Below, one piece after another: positions 1-11,651 of a DNA stretch of 64,000 nucleotides. Position numbers and translations under genes: made by a program. A model generated the notes under the pieces. That model searched no databases, was not told the DNA's origin, and worked only from the letters and a program-made list of their open reading frames with translations. The stretch is from Lingula anatina (Eukaryota > Brachiopoda > Lingulata > Lingulida > Lingulidae), in assembly GCF_001039355.2 (NCBI RefSeq), contig NW_019775759.1:148791-212790 (forward strand), in the 5' to 3' direction. Every line of letters starts with the position of its first letter. Within the stretch, counting starts at the first letter, position 1.

Positions 1-42
1 GGGGGGGGTTTGGATTTTTTGAAGGGGGGCCCCCGGAGGCCA

Positions 43-89
<47 letters not shown>

Positions 90-95
90 ACACAG
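1..95. repeat. Poly-G/poly-C and CA low-complexity start of window
   Basis: The window opens with a G run, a long C run (about 47-75) and a short CA dinucleotide array. No coding sequence is visible here. Homopolymer runs of this length are error-prone in assemblies. Confidence 0.8.
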
Positions 96-592
96 ACTTA
101 GCCTGGGGTTAGGGGCCCGCTGAAGGGCCCGAAATTTTTGATATTTTAGAGGGCTTACGGTGCCATTTGGTACAGTTTAGAACTATGATTCAGCTAGTCA
201 AAATTCTTATTTCGAAGGGGGAATCAGCCCCCCCTGACCCCCCTCTAAATCCTCCAATGGAGATGCCATCTGTTCATAACTGGGCCAAAGTATCACCTTG
301 CCGAACAACCAAGGCCAAGGTGTACTGCAAAAACTATCATGATTGTGTCGCCCCATTTTGTTGAGAAGGGATGATTGTGAAATAAAGGTATCAAAATGTT
401 GAAGAATTTTTTCACTTAAACTCTGTTTCGCTTCATTATTTTCGTTTACCTGGTGACACTCCTTCCAGTGAGAAAAAAAAAACTCAGTTACAAGATGTCA
501 ATATGCTCATAACATCTCCGTCACAGTCAACCTTTATCCCCTGTCTCTGGTAATGGACCCATCTCTCTCTGACAGAAGTTACAAACGACAGG

Positions 593-684
593 TATATAAG
601 GTGAGGCTTCGCACAATTCTGTACTCAGTTCAGATTTTTCCAGCAGTTTCTCTATCGCAAGTCGGACGCAGGACAGTTCAGGGG
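593..684 (+). promoter_or_regulatory. TATA promoter and noncoding first exon of the vWA/TSP1/lectin gene
   Basis: A TATATAA box lies at 593-599. An initiator-like TCAGTT sits about 30 bp downstream (near 624-629), the normal spacing for a TATA-driven animal promoter. A probable noncoding exon runs from there to a GGTAAGT-type donor at 685-686, and the next acceptor is at 837-838, 25 bases before the start codon at 864. The element positions are seen directly; the transcription start is inferred. Confidence 0.6.
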
Positions 685-863
685 GTAAGTTGAGCTTGGA
701 GAGGAACTGGTCTTCTTACTATCTCATGTTGTATCCAGATTATTTATTCGAGCATTTCTTGAGAATTTTGAGAAAGGTGGGGTTTTTTCTTCAACCTTTA
801 ATCCTGCTTGTATTTACTTTTCTATTTCTAATTTACAGCAAATTCACTGTTGGTGTCACAGTA

Positions 864-3800
864 ATGGGGACAAACCAAGTGATCTTGTTGATCTGTTTGA
901 CTGTCGCTTATGTCTCTGGTAAGTCGGGATTTTATCAATTTAAAGACTTTATTCCTGTGTGCGTAATAGCATAGAGCGACTGTCCAGTATCTGCAGCGTG
1001 TATTTGGCATTTTTCCGTTGTTCTTCGTCCACGCTTATGTCAGTCTGAGGCTTAACTGATAGGCCTTAGTCATAATTTAGTCACGACAAACGCAGAATTA
1101 CTCTGTAGTGTACAGAAGTCTGCTCTTTCATGACGCACAACACTGTTGTGAAAAATCTCCATGGGCAGAACTAGAAAAATATCTGAAGAAATATTCAAGG
1201 ACCATGGTACCGGGCAACGCAAACTAAAAGCGAGTAGATCCGACGTGCTTATAGAATAAGCATTGCCAATTTGCAATTTTACAATATTTTTTCAGTATTC
1301 TTCTGATAGAAGTATTTAGATTTGATCGCATATTTTTCTTAGAAATATGTTAAAAACCAATTTCTTATGTATAGAATGCGCCCTACTTATTTCAGGCACG
1401 CAGTATCCATACTACGATTACACAAGATGGCCGGACCACTTGACTGTGCCAGACGAGTCGCCTGACGGAGTCGACATTTTTGATTTCGGTAGCATAAAAT
1501 CAGAAGAGGAATGTGCGTTGCAGTGTAGCGGGGTAAGCAGGATAGATATTCTGCATATTTTGCATGTTTCGTGTATGTCATGTTTAAAGATGGCGCAAGT
1601 ATCATTGCCTAGCTTGGATGTCCATTATTGTCCTTGTTCAAATGCATTGCTCTGTTCATTTAAACGGACTCTGTAGGTTTGTAAGTGATGCTTAAATCGT
1701 AAAATTTTAGGAGCCGGGTTGTATGGCCTATACGTTCATAAAGAAGATACCTGTTCCACCAACTACTCCCACAACAACGACGACCACGCCCACGACGACG
1801 ACCACGCCTACCACTACTACCACGCCCACGACGACGACGACCACGCCCACCACCACTACCACTACGCCTACCACTACTACCAGCACCACACCACCGCCAA
1901 AAACACCACCGCCAAAAACAACACCGCCGCCAACACTACCACCAACACCGCCGCCAACATCACCGCCAGGACTACCTGACCTCGGTGGAGACGAGGGTGA
2001 TTTGAGACGTCGCAAAAGGAACATCGATGATCACCTCCATTTACATCGACAAAAGCGTGATGGTCATAAGGGGAGGAAACCACAATTTTCCTGTGTCGGT
2101 AGAAGTAACAGAGGGGCGATAATGGAGGATAAATATCGCACTAAGGAACCTGGTTATTTGAGTGTTGAATACCACAGCGGAGTAAAAGGAGACAAAAATG
2201 GAGCGATTGGTAAGTTTCTGAAAGCTGTTGTATTAGGTAAGGCCCCTTAATGTTTCAGTCTCAATCACTTATAAGATAATTTTTTCCATAAAGCTCATTC
2301 CTCAGTTTTTGTTTGATTGACAATGATATATAAACTTGTCACATCTACGTCTCCAGTTGTCACCGAATACCGAATGTCAAAATGTCTTGTTTTTACATCA
2401 CCCCCCCCCAAAAAAAAAAAAAAAATTGATGTATGAACCAATAAATAATTGACTTTTTATACAATATATATTTTGTCTCCAGTTGTCACCGAAAACACTG
2501 AATGTCCAAACGGCTGGGTTCCCACACAATGTGACTGCATCAACAGAGACACACCATTTGCCTGTGTGCCGAGGTTGTACCGTGATAACGACGGCAATAC
2601 AGGGAAACTGAAGTGCGTAGCTGAACCTACGGTTGATGGGGCGGTTAGTGATGATGTGATTGTGAGTATACGTTTGAAGCAAAATTTCATTTAAGTTCTT
2701 TGCATTAGAACCTTTTTACCAAGTTATAAAGAAAAAAAAAAAACGTGTAGAGGCGGTGCCCAAAAGTAGTATTTTCTATATCCATAATATTTTACTGTCA
2801 CAGCAACATTTTCGGCGTGTTTGATTTTTCAAGATATTTCCAGTCATGTTAGGAGAGCAGAATATACACAAAACCAGCGACATCTATCGATCTCAACGCA
2901 AATTCTTTTCGTTGCAGTCTGTGCTCACTTGTGTGGACCCCACAGTTGCTGAGATAAGCTACAACGAAGTAACACCTGACCCAGATGCTTCTACCCCCGA
3001 CTCCCTTCGACCAGTGGTCACGTGTCCTGATGGCATGGTGGCTCCGGAGATGATAGGGTGTACCATATTTACCAATGATACTGAGTAAGTGTCTTAGTGT
3101 CTTTAAATCTAAGTTTTCCGTCAAAATTAAATTGTCTTGAAATGTAAAAAAAAAAAAAAAAAAAAATGAAAACAAAGTTGTACACGTTCTTTAAATTACT
3201 TGGATGGGTGAATTTTTATCGCAACCCTCAACTTTTTACCTTCTGTTCTGCTAAGCAGATAATGTCGTGTAATTAATATATTTATCCTGCGCCTGTTTTC
3301 ATCAGACTATTTGGAAAAGGGCAATTCATTCATTTCTTTATTCCCACAGTCCTTCTGTTGGTGCTCCAAGACCTCTGTTTGATGTTGACGTCGGAACTTG
3401 CACCCCAGATAGGAACGTCACCGCAACCTCTGGAACAGACGTAGAAATAGTTGTCACTTGTAGAGAAAGTAAGTGGGTTTTGACTAACAGTGAAGTCAAT
3501 AGTTTAAAAATTATATAACATCAAGAATGATTTAATCTACAAGTAAGCATGCCTACTTAATTACAGTAAACAGTGCACAGACATAAATAAAGTGCAAAGA
3601 TATTAAAACACACTATTTAATTAATAAGATCAATGCAAATAATATAAATCACTGCTTTTAGATGTTTTCCCGTGGGGAAAGTGGTCGGATTGTGACGAAA
3701 ATAACCGAAGAACTCGTAGAAGATTCTATAGTGTAAGTATTCAGTCAACACATTTCCAGATCCAGGTGTGAAATTCGTGTTCTATATTAGAAGAGACTGG

Positions 3801-6800
3801 GGCTAGTTGGACCCCGGGGTAAGTTGGCCCCCCTTCAATTTACGACAAAGTAACTATGGGGTAAAAGAATTGATCACATCATTTTGTAAAGTTATCGTAT
3901 CCAATAGTACAAAGAAAGCGGCAGCAGTGAGTCCAAATGAAATAATTTAACATCTTAAAGTAACTTTATTAAAGATACTTGATTGGGGGCCAACTTACCC
4001 CGGGGTACAACTAGCCCCGGTCTCTCCTATCGCTAAAAATTCAAAGAAAATCGACAGCATGTAATAATAATCATAAATATATTTCAAACGGTTCGTTACA
4101 TGTGCAGTATAAATACTAATCCTTTGTTTTCTAGGCTGGTAGCTGCGCTGGTAGAGGCGTTCTTGACACACAGGAAGAAACTGGTCTTTGCAATCGTAAG
4201 TACGGTACATTACGTTCAAATTAAATATGTCGATTATTTACACAGGTTCCTGTCCACAGTACCCACACAATTTCAGGTTTTTAATACATAACAATCGATT
4301 AATTTTGATGTGGCTACCAAGAAAATTTGTTCTAACCAGGCGTCATTTCTTGTTTTAGTGGGACCTGTGGGCGACAGCGACATCGTTTTCGTCATCGATG
4401 GATCTGAAGGCGTCGGGCAATCCAATTTCCGTCGGGAACTGGAGTTTGTGAAGCGAATCATGCAAGCTTTTACTGTCGGAGAAAACCACACTAGATTTGG
4501 TGTAATCCAAGTTTCCGGAAAATCCAAGATCGAAATTTATTTGAACGACACATTTGACATCAACAGGCTGATGCAGTTGGTGGATGGATTGAGTTACATG
4601 GGAGGAGATAGAGATACACATAATGCCCTAGTGATGCTTAAGTAAGTGCAGTTTTCGTTCTATAAGTCACACAATGAAACTTGACTAGTCACTCAAGATT
4701 AAAACAGATATTAATATCATTGATCTTTTTTATTTAATATTAGAAATTATATTTTGTACTGTACACATGTAAGTATACTTCTACGCGTAGATTAGTGAGC
4801 CAGCAGATGTCGAATCGTGTACACGTTTAGTGCTCAATATGCATTATTATTATTATTATAATTATTGTTATTCACATTTTACGTCAAATCTCAATTCAAG
4901 ACATTAAAACCTTTTTACTACAGCGACACCATCTACAACGAAGATGAAGGTGGTCGCCCATGGACTCCAAACCTTGCAGTCTACATCAGTTTTGGCAAGT
5001 CGACGAACCCTAAAAGAACCATCTCTGAGGCAAATGGGGTAAGTTTACCCTCAGAGTTATGAAATTGATTTTCGGTGCCTTTTTAATTGTGTGCAAATTG
5101 ACAAGATTTGCTCAATAGACATTGCAATGTCTTGTAAGAGATAATCATTTTTTTGAAAGATTTCTTTTAAAAGATTGAACTGAGAGATTAAAATCGCACG
5201 GTAACATAGTTAAAATGAAAATCGTCAAAATGGCTGACGTAGTTTTTAGATATTTACATATATTTACTTGGTCGTTTTTGTACTTGTAGACTCACGATGC
5301 CGGCATTCTGTGGGCTAAAGGAATCGGCGTTGGACCAGCTTTTGATGCCCCGGATGCGGTAGAGGAAGTGGAGGGCATTGTTTTGCCACCAAATGACGTC
5401 TACGTGGACATTGCCGACCTGAACCTTGCTTTGGTCGAGTGTGTTGCGGGCAATTTGACCAAATTAGGCGACCCCGATAGCGAACCCGGTATGTTTTTTA
5501 TGTGTGATTTTATCTCCGCGATTTTCTGATTTTTTGACAATAGTGTTCACACGTTCTATAGGTCCAGACCCTTATTTCTACTTTTTATTTCAAGGCATCG
5601 AGAGAATGGTTGTTTTCATGAACTGGTCGAAATGACTTCAAATTTCGTATTCTACTGTCAAACATGATGCAACTTTTACGTGAACCCAATGTGCTATAAG
5701 GCACTACTTGGTCCTATTATGAGCATGCTATCACTTTTACATTAATTACCCTCCACATTGAATATGGATAGTATTTTTTAAGTCTATAACTATTTTTGAT
5801 GCACATTAAGACATCCTTATGTTAAATTATTATTCAGGTCTGCCCTATACAGAGTGGACTCCATGGTCTAATTGTTCTGTGCCCTGTGGAGGTGGCGTAC
5901 AACGGAGAACTCGCCGATGTTTGAATCCGCAGAAGTGCTCCAATGGTGTAGGAACTGTAGAGACGAGACCCTGCAATGGCCACTGTTGCTATGGTATGTG
6001 CTTTATGATCCCGGTGTAACGAAACTGAGGGTCAGTGTAACAGAATGTCCGCCCTCCATGTGGTTATAATGGTTAGGGTTAGCCTGACCTAAGTGGGTCA
6101 AAATCTAGGACGAGGCTGACCTGTACAAATGAATGGGAAGCGGACTCTCTGTTATGGGGGGCTCTGTCACGTTACGCCTGTCGAGTGTTAGCATTAAAAA
6201 GCAATAACCTGATAAATTGTGACTCTAAAGCATATTTGTGACGAATGTCGGTTAATTATCTGAGCTTGATAATCTCAGTAGCATATATATTATGTAGTTT
6301 CCTTTTTTCTTCCTGTCGGTTGTTTCGTTGATTGTATAGAGTTCAAAAATTAAAAAATCTAGTTCGACACCGTGATAATGTTACACTTCTATTTCACTTC
6401 TATTTTTTTTCTATTTCAATAACTTCAGTCCTGTTTTTATTTACAGCTACTAGGCATCACGTTCACTTCGACTGCTCTAAGCCCGGAACACTTTTCATCT
6501 CCTGTCACAACGACTTTGACAGTCTCTTAAGGGTAAGTTTCATGATTTTGACCCAAGTTTCAACCGACTGTAATTATTTTGGCTCCTTTTTTTCCATCCA
6601 CATTGTGTCAACTGCATGCATTTTATGCGTCTTAAGTTTTAGTCAGTTAACCTAGTCTTTTCTTAGTTCCGTTAAGCTGTAATAATATATCATCTTTTAT
6701 GCCCAAGAATATTACTGGATAATTTAGATATTACGAGAATAATTCCTTAAATTTATCTATTGAAAAAAGTTTTTATTTCGTTACCACCGAAATCTAGTTT

Positions 6801-7699
6801 GTCTCCAAATGGAATATTAATATTTGCTTATACTCGACTTACCCTGGCACCTTTCTGAAATTTTACCATAAAAATTTATACACCTCGTATTTCTGTTCTG
6901 AGATATGCTTGTATCACCATTTTACAATTCTAGATTCACAGAGTAGTCAACTGCTACAATGATACACATTGTGAAGATTTTAACGGCATCAGGTCTTCTC
7001 TGAAAAATAAATGTGACAATGAAGACGAATGTGCTACTATCTATCCATGTGGACTGAACAACCCCCCTTCGGTCGTTCTAAATGTTCTTTACGAGTGCTG
7101 TTATAACCCGTTTGTTGGTAAGTTCATCTCGACTTGACCGTTCATTGTCAAAATTCAAATACCTCAGTAAAATCTTTGAACATTTCAAACATTGTCTAAT
7201 CTGTCCGAATAACATTGATTATGACACACGTCGACACACATATTTGTCGATGGTCGGTAAAGGGTGGACGGCGACAATTCCAAAGCATATGACATTTGTA
7301 ACATTGCATCTTGTTTTTCCAGTGGGCCACACTCATCCTCACAACCACGGCCCTGAGGGAGACCATCACGGACCTGATAATGGCGCTCACGGACCACACC
7401 GCAGCCCACATCGTAGTCCTCACCGTAGTCCACACCGTAGTCCACACCGTAGTCCACACACTCACCTCCACTTCCACAGCCCTGGATCTCCAAATGCTCC
7501 TCTACCAAACACTGCCGGCGGATGGGAATCTCACTTGCACGAAACCCCTGATGCTTTGACTCCACGATCGCCACATTCTCACCGTTCACGCCATTCTCAC
7601 CATTCTCATCATTCTCACCACTCTCACGGCCACGCCCCTTCCCCTGCTCACCGCACTAAAGGCGGGAAACACACAAAGCCAAAACGCCGCCGTTACTAA
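864..7699 (+). CDS. Secreted PAN-like / TSP1 / vWA / SUEL-lectin protein with His-rich tail
   Basis: I assembled 15 coding exons: 864-918, 1396-1532, 1711-2209, 2483-2661, 2918-3084, 3350-3468, 3662-3732, 4135-4195, 4359-4641, 4924-5038, 5290-5488, 5838-5993, 6447-6532, 6934-7117, 7323-7699. All junctions are GT-AG and keep phase, giving 895 residues. In order: signal peptide (MGTNQVILLICLTVAYVSG); a short PAN-like cysteine motif (about 55-72); a Pro/Thr stalk (about 77-140); basic sites RRRKR and RQKR; Cys-containing regions; a divergent TSP1-like module (about 386-429, WGKWSDC); a vWA domain (about 430-628, IVFVIDGSEG); a classical TSP1 (about 629-680, WTPWSNCSVPCGGG); a divergent SUEL/rhamnose-lectin-like domain (about 681-770); and a tail of about 125 residues with some 31 histidines (HRSP and HSHH repeats). 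No membrane helix is visible, so it is probably a secreted matrix, adhesion or defence protein. Domain calls are firm for vWA and TSP1 and tentative for PAN and SUEL. A weak ATTAAA polyadenylation signal is near 7951. Confidence 0.85.
2345..2390 (+). repeat. Partial duplicate of the exon 4 acceptor
   Basis: The stretch at about 2351-2390 repeats the acceptor and first bases of the real exon at 2483, reading TCTCCAGTTGTCACCGAA before it diverges. The copy soon loses similarity and runs into poly-C/poly-A at 2401-2425. It looks like a decayed tandem duplication of an exon start, so the real exon is taken at 2483, which keeps phase. Confidence 0.5.
3793..4025. mobile_element. MITE-like foldback element in an intron
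   Basis: Two inverted arms of about 40 bp bracket a 150-bp AT-rich core. The left arm begins GAGACTGGGGCTAGTTGG, and its complement ends the element at about 4025. No coding capacity is seen. It lies between exons 3662-3732 and 4135-4195 of the vWA/TSP1 gene. Short non-autonomous DNA transposons look like this; the family is not assigned. Confidence 0.65.
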
Positions 7700-9339
7700 G
7701 ATCAATAAGAAACGAACTGAGTTCGACAGAATGGCCGTCATGTTTCGAGACACATACTTGTAACATATAGCACATTCCTACTACCGTATTTTTAACCTCT
7801 TTGTCGTTTCTACTTTTAATACATGTTTTTAACAGTTTATTTTATTCTAACGTATGCAGAAGTTGATTTTTGTACCCAGATAGTTTTGTGAATTTTTGGA
7901 CAGTATTTGAGTTTTAACATATTTTATTATTGTTCATTCATTTCTTGTATTAAATATATTGGGAGAATGGCTTTTGTTTTTCTCTTGTATTTCAACGAAG
8001 GAATATTTCAAAAGGTGCAATTTATACCCTATCCGATGTAACCATTTGACGTGTCCGTCATGAATCTGCTGTTTCATACGTATTGGGCTCCATGTAACAT
8101 TTTTATCGTTTTTCCAATTCATGAATGATAATAATTCACCTACTGTACAATTGAGCATCAAATTGGAACAACTTAAAATTTTAAACTTGTTTAACAGCTA
8201 CACAACCAATATCAAAAATGACGTATTGTAGACTACAATCATTTTCGTTTTGCCAACATACAAGATCAAATCGCTGCATATACCAGTTCACTAAAGATGC
8301 CATCGAATGCCTGATTTGAGGACCAGGTTATAGAGCCGTGACACGTAGACTGGGCGTTATCAAGATCTTTTATATCGTAAGCAAGCTTCGTTAAAATGCC
8401 CTCTATTTCCCCGACCAAAAGTGTGTGCATTAATGTGCATTATAAACAAGGTGAAAATGCATGTCTGTATTAAAAACAGTATTGTATCGACCTTTACATA
8501 TTTAGTATGTTTAGCATGTAAAAGAACATCTAAATCACAATCAAACAGAGGGCTTCAGAACGTTTGAATTTTCCTTATCTGCGCAGATAATACTGAAATA
8601 AAAGTTGTCACGTTCTGTGATGATGCCGTCGCATCAAAAATACATTGGGCGAATTGTCTAATTCAAGCTGGTGACGTAACAGCAACGTCCTTGGGGAAGT
8701 AATTTAATGTCGCTTTCAAGACTACCCTCACCAGAAAAGCTACCAGTGGCGCTTAAACGCTTATTTTATTATAACACAGTTATAAAAGGCTCTTAAAAAC
8801 ATAAACAAAAAATGTTAACAACAAACGCTCGGACCATGTGGTAATTCACTCCCTTGTTGTCGATCATGCCTTGCAGGTCTTCGGTACAAGTAATTGTTTC
8901 GTATATAAAGATTGAAAGCCCCACACAGCGAAAAGCATAATTTTACTTCTTTCATATACCATTCAAATTAGTTGCAGGCAAAAAAACTACTATTTTGTCC
9001 ATGTTACAAGTTATTAGGAATAGAATGTTCAACAATGATTTAGGTATGCTTCCTAAAATGTTCACATTAATGACAAAGGTTTCCCCAAAAACTGTGCAAA
9101 ATATATTTCCTACGCCTTGCAAATAAGGAACAAAAATAACTTCTTTCATTGCTGTAAATTCGTGCCGTGCCCTCAACTGAATTGCATATCTGCCATTTGT
9201 GACTGCGTGTTCTTTTATGGATGGCCAGAATGAAATTCTTAATGATTGACGACTTTGAAACGAGCAATCACAAGGACATAAACAGAAAAAAATAATAGAA
9301 ATATTACAAATGAAATAAGTAATAGAAAAATTACAAATA
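7700..9339. other. 3' UTR then intergenic, no gene recognised
   Basis: The first few hundred bases are probably the 3' UTR of the upstream gene. The remainder is AT-rich with only short unconvincing open frames on both strands. No RNA gene or conserved domain was recognised. Confidence 0.5.
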
Positions 9340-10080
9340 AAATAAAAGAATAGGCGAGAGGGCTAAAGGTATCCTCAAAAAACAGGGCCACATTATTTAC
9401 TGCTTTATATAAGCAATGAAAGCTGAAAATGTCATTTAATACATATAAAGCATAAAAAGCTAGATAATTTAGTGATACACAATTAAGGAAAAAAACATAT
9501 CGATAAAGAAGTCATCTGGAACAGCTTATTGAATAAATTATGATTGCCGCTGTCTGTATGATACCCGATAATGCGATGGCAGATCTGCAGCAGTCACGTG
9601 TCATTCCTTAACTTGCGAAGAACCCCCTTGTCCACCTTTTCCCGTCTACTAAAATCATGACTGGCGAATATATACAAAACTAACCACATCTGTCATCCTT
9701 CTGCCGTTCACTGTTCAGTTAAATTGCCATTCTTGACCACCTTAGATTAGCAAAACAAAAAGAAGCAAATATTTTTCCTTTCTTCCTACATGTGTACCCC
9801 TGAACAAAATCTAGGATCCGCTAGAGTCACGAGTCCAATTTACGATTCAGGGCTCCAATGAAGCAACAAGAAACCTCAGCGACAGTTGATATCGTGGACA
9901 TCACTCGGACCTTAGTGACTCTTATTATCACGACTGATGGATTACTACTAGAGTGTGGGGCTACCGAGGCAGGCACGCCTTCGCTCATCAACCAAAGTGA
10001 GGTGCCTTATTTTATGATAACTTCTACAAATTCTCTCGTTCACAAATAATAAAAGCAAATTAGAATTAAAGTAAAAATTT
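9340..10080 (+). pseudogene. Relic of a fourth PLAT/ShK-family paralogue (promoter plus stalk exon only)
   Basis: About 9340-9830 resembles the upstream regions of gene A (10735-11190) and gene B (21525-22054), including a TATATA near 9667 and a shared segment ending in GTTCAGTTAAATTGCC-like sequence. It is followed directly at about 9847-10080 by sequence homologous to the second half of gene A's stalk exon (19727-19960). The shared peptides include QQETSAT, DIVDIT and PSLINQS, with a following donor-like GTGAGG. The signal-peptide, PLAT, ShK-like, membrane and tail exons are absent. The simplest reading is an internal deletion that fused promoter to stalk, leaving a dead copy. Confidence 0.65.
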
Positions 10081-10734
10081 GTAAGTCAGAAACATACAAG
10101 CATATCAAACTGAATGTACCTTAGAGATAAGCAGAATTGGAATAACTAGGCAAACTGAAATCTATAATTTTTATTTTTTATTTGTATGATAGAACTGTTA
10201 TCGATTTTCATTTTGCTCTAGATTTCTTCTGTGTGGAATGGATTTGTTTATACTTTGTATATTTATATTCAACAAAAATATCCATCTCAATAAAAATGCA
10301 TTATTTAAACGATCTTTGAACTTATCGTGGGGTAGGAGAGAGAAAATAAAAAAGAAAATAAAAATAAATTAATTTATCCATAATTTTTTCAAAAGTTTAG
10401 ATTAAAATTTAATCTTCGGTTTAGGTGATTTTGACAGTTACTCATGATCAGTTTATTTTTTTAATGTGCTTGTGTCTCATCTCAGTGCTTTTCTTTGGAA
10501 ATAATGGGATGATGATAAAAACCTATCAGTGCTTACATTATGATTCTAAAATTATAACATTATGATTCTGGTTAATGATACGTAAAATAACGTTAATCAT
10601 TAATATGCCAGATCATGGTAGTTACTGATACACATTGTATATAGAGCTGCACTTTGTCAAATATAGTGAATATCATATTGTATCACAGAGGTCGGGCACG
10701 TTATCCAAGCATCCCCAAAGATACAAAGTGATAG

Positions 10735-11190
10735 AAATTGCCCTAAAGAAATAAATGATTAAGCGAGAGGGTCAAATTTGTTTAGCACATATATGTGCAG
10801 TGGAAGCCGAAAAGCTATCAAATATAAAACATAACAAAGGCAAGACGATAGTCGCACACAAAATGAAATATACTATAAACGAGACCGTTTAATGAAATAT
10901 TTATAATTACTACTACAGTATACAGCCCTGAAACACGCAGTGGCGTTCTTATGAGATATCCTTTCGCCTCCTTCTTCCTTATAAAAAGCAGCATAACGAG
11001 CAAAGGGTGACAAAACCAATCATATCTTGTTAACCTGTGCCGTTCATATTTCAGTTAAATTATCACTGTTTTTCCGTACCCCCAATTCCCACTTCCCGCT
11101 GAGGAAAATATTGGATCTACCGGTGACATGATCTAGTCATTCGTTTAGCTAAAAAAATGCCGATAAGACTGTACTTGGCCTCACTGATTA
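10735..11190 (+). promoter_or_regulatory. Duplicated promoter region of gene A with TATA box
   Basis: TATAAAAA lies at 10980-10987. The surrounding block (CTTCTTCCTTATAAAA, GCAGCATAACG, a GTGACAAA-like motif and a conserved ATTGGATCTACC) is repeated in front of gene B at 21780-22010 and more loosely at 9340-9830. A block kept in three tandem units at the same place relative to the genes is a good core-promoter candidate. A piggyBac-like MITE (11219-11570) now separates it from the start codon at 11652. Confidence 0.6.
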
Positions 11191-11218
11191 GGCCTTAGTC
11201 ACGTGGAAAGTCTGCACA

Positions 11219-11570
11219 TTAATAACTCTTCGTATGAGATCTATATTTCACAATAAAAACATTGTGAACAACTCATAGAAATAAAATATATTCTGTTGTA
11301 CCACACAAACGGCGGTTATAGCTATAATTCTGATATCTGAGCTTGCCTTTAGACCACGTGACCCCCATTGATGGCTAAACTCTATTATCTCTTAAGTCGT
11401 TCTTAAGAGATTAAAACAAAACAAAAAAAAAAACTTTTTAGAAAAAAAAAACAGGGACTAACTTTGAATGTAGAAATGGATTCATTAACCATTGGTAAGT
11501 ATGGGAAAATTGTTGTTTACTCCAGGAAAATTCATTTTTTGGCCAAAACGAAGAGTTATTATCCCTTTAA
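11219..11570. mobile_element. TTAA-flanked MITE, copy 1
   Basis: This roughly 350-bp element is the inverse copy of the one at 36032-36372. Its right end reads CGAAGAGTTATTATCCCT followed by TTAA. Its left end (TTAATAACTCTTCG) has lost a few terminal bases. It has no coding capacity. TTAA target sites are typical of piggyBac-type transposition, so I infer a non-autonomous piggyBac-like element. Confidence 0.7.
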
Positions 11571-11651
11571 TTGAACCCGGATGAAACCATTTCTTAAGAC
11601 TTAGTACACTGATATAACTGAACCTGGGCTTGGTATGAAGAATCACCTAAA

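Noticed and set aside
1728-2024. Val/Gly-rich minus-strand frame
   Set aside because: Antisense shadow of the Pro/Thr stalk exon.
7185-7589. Long minus-strand frame opposite the His-rich exon
   Set aside because: It is the shadow of the repetitive HRSP/HSHH coding sequence on the plus strand, and the plus-strand model keeps phase with its neighbours.
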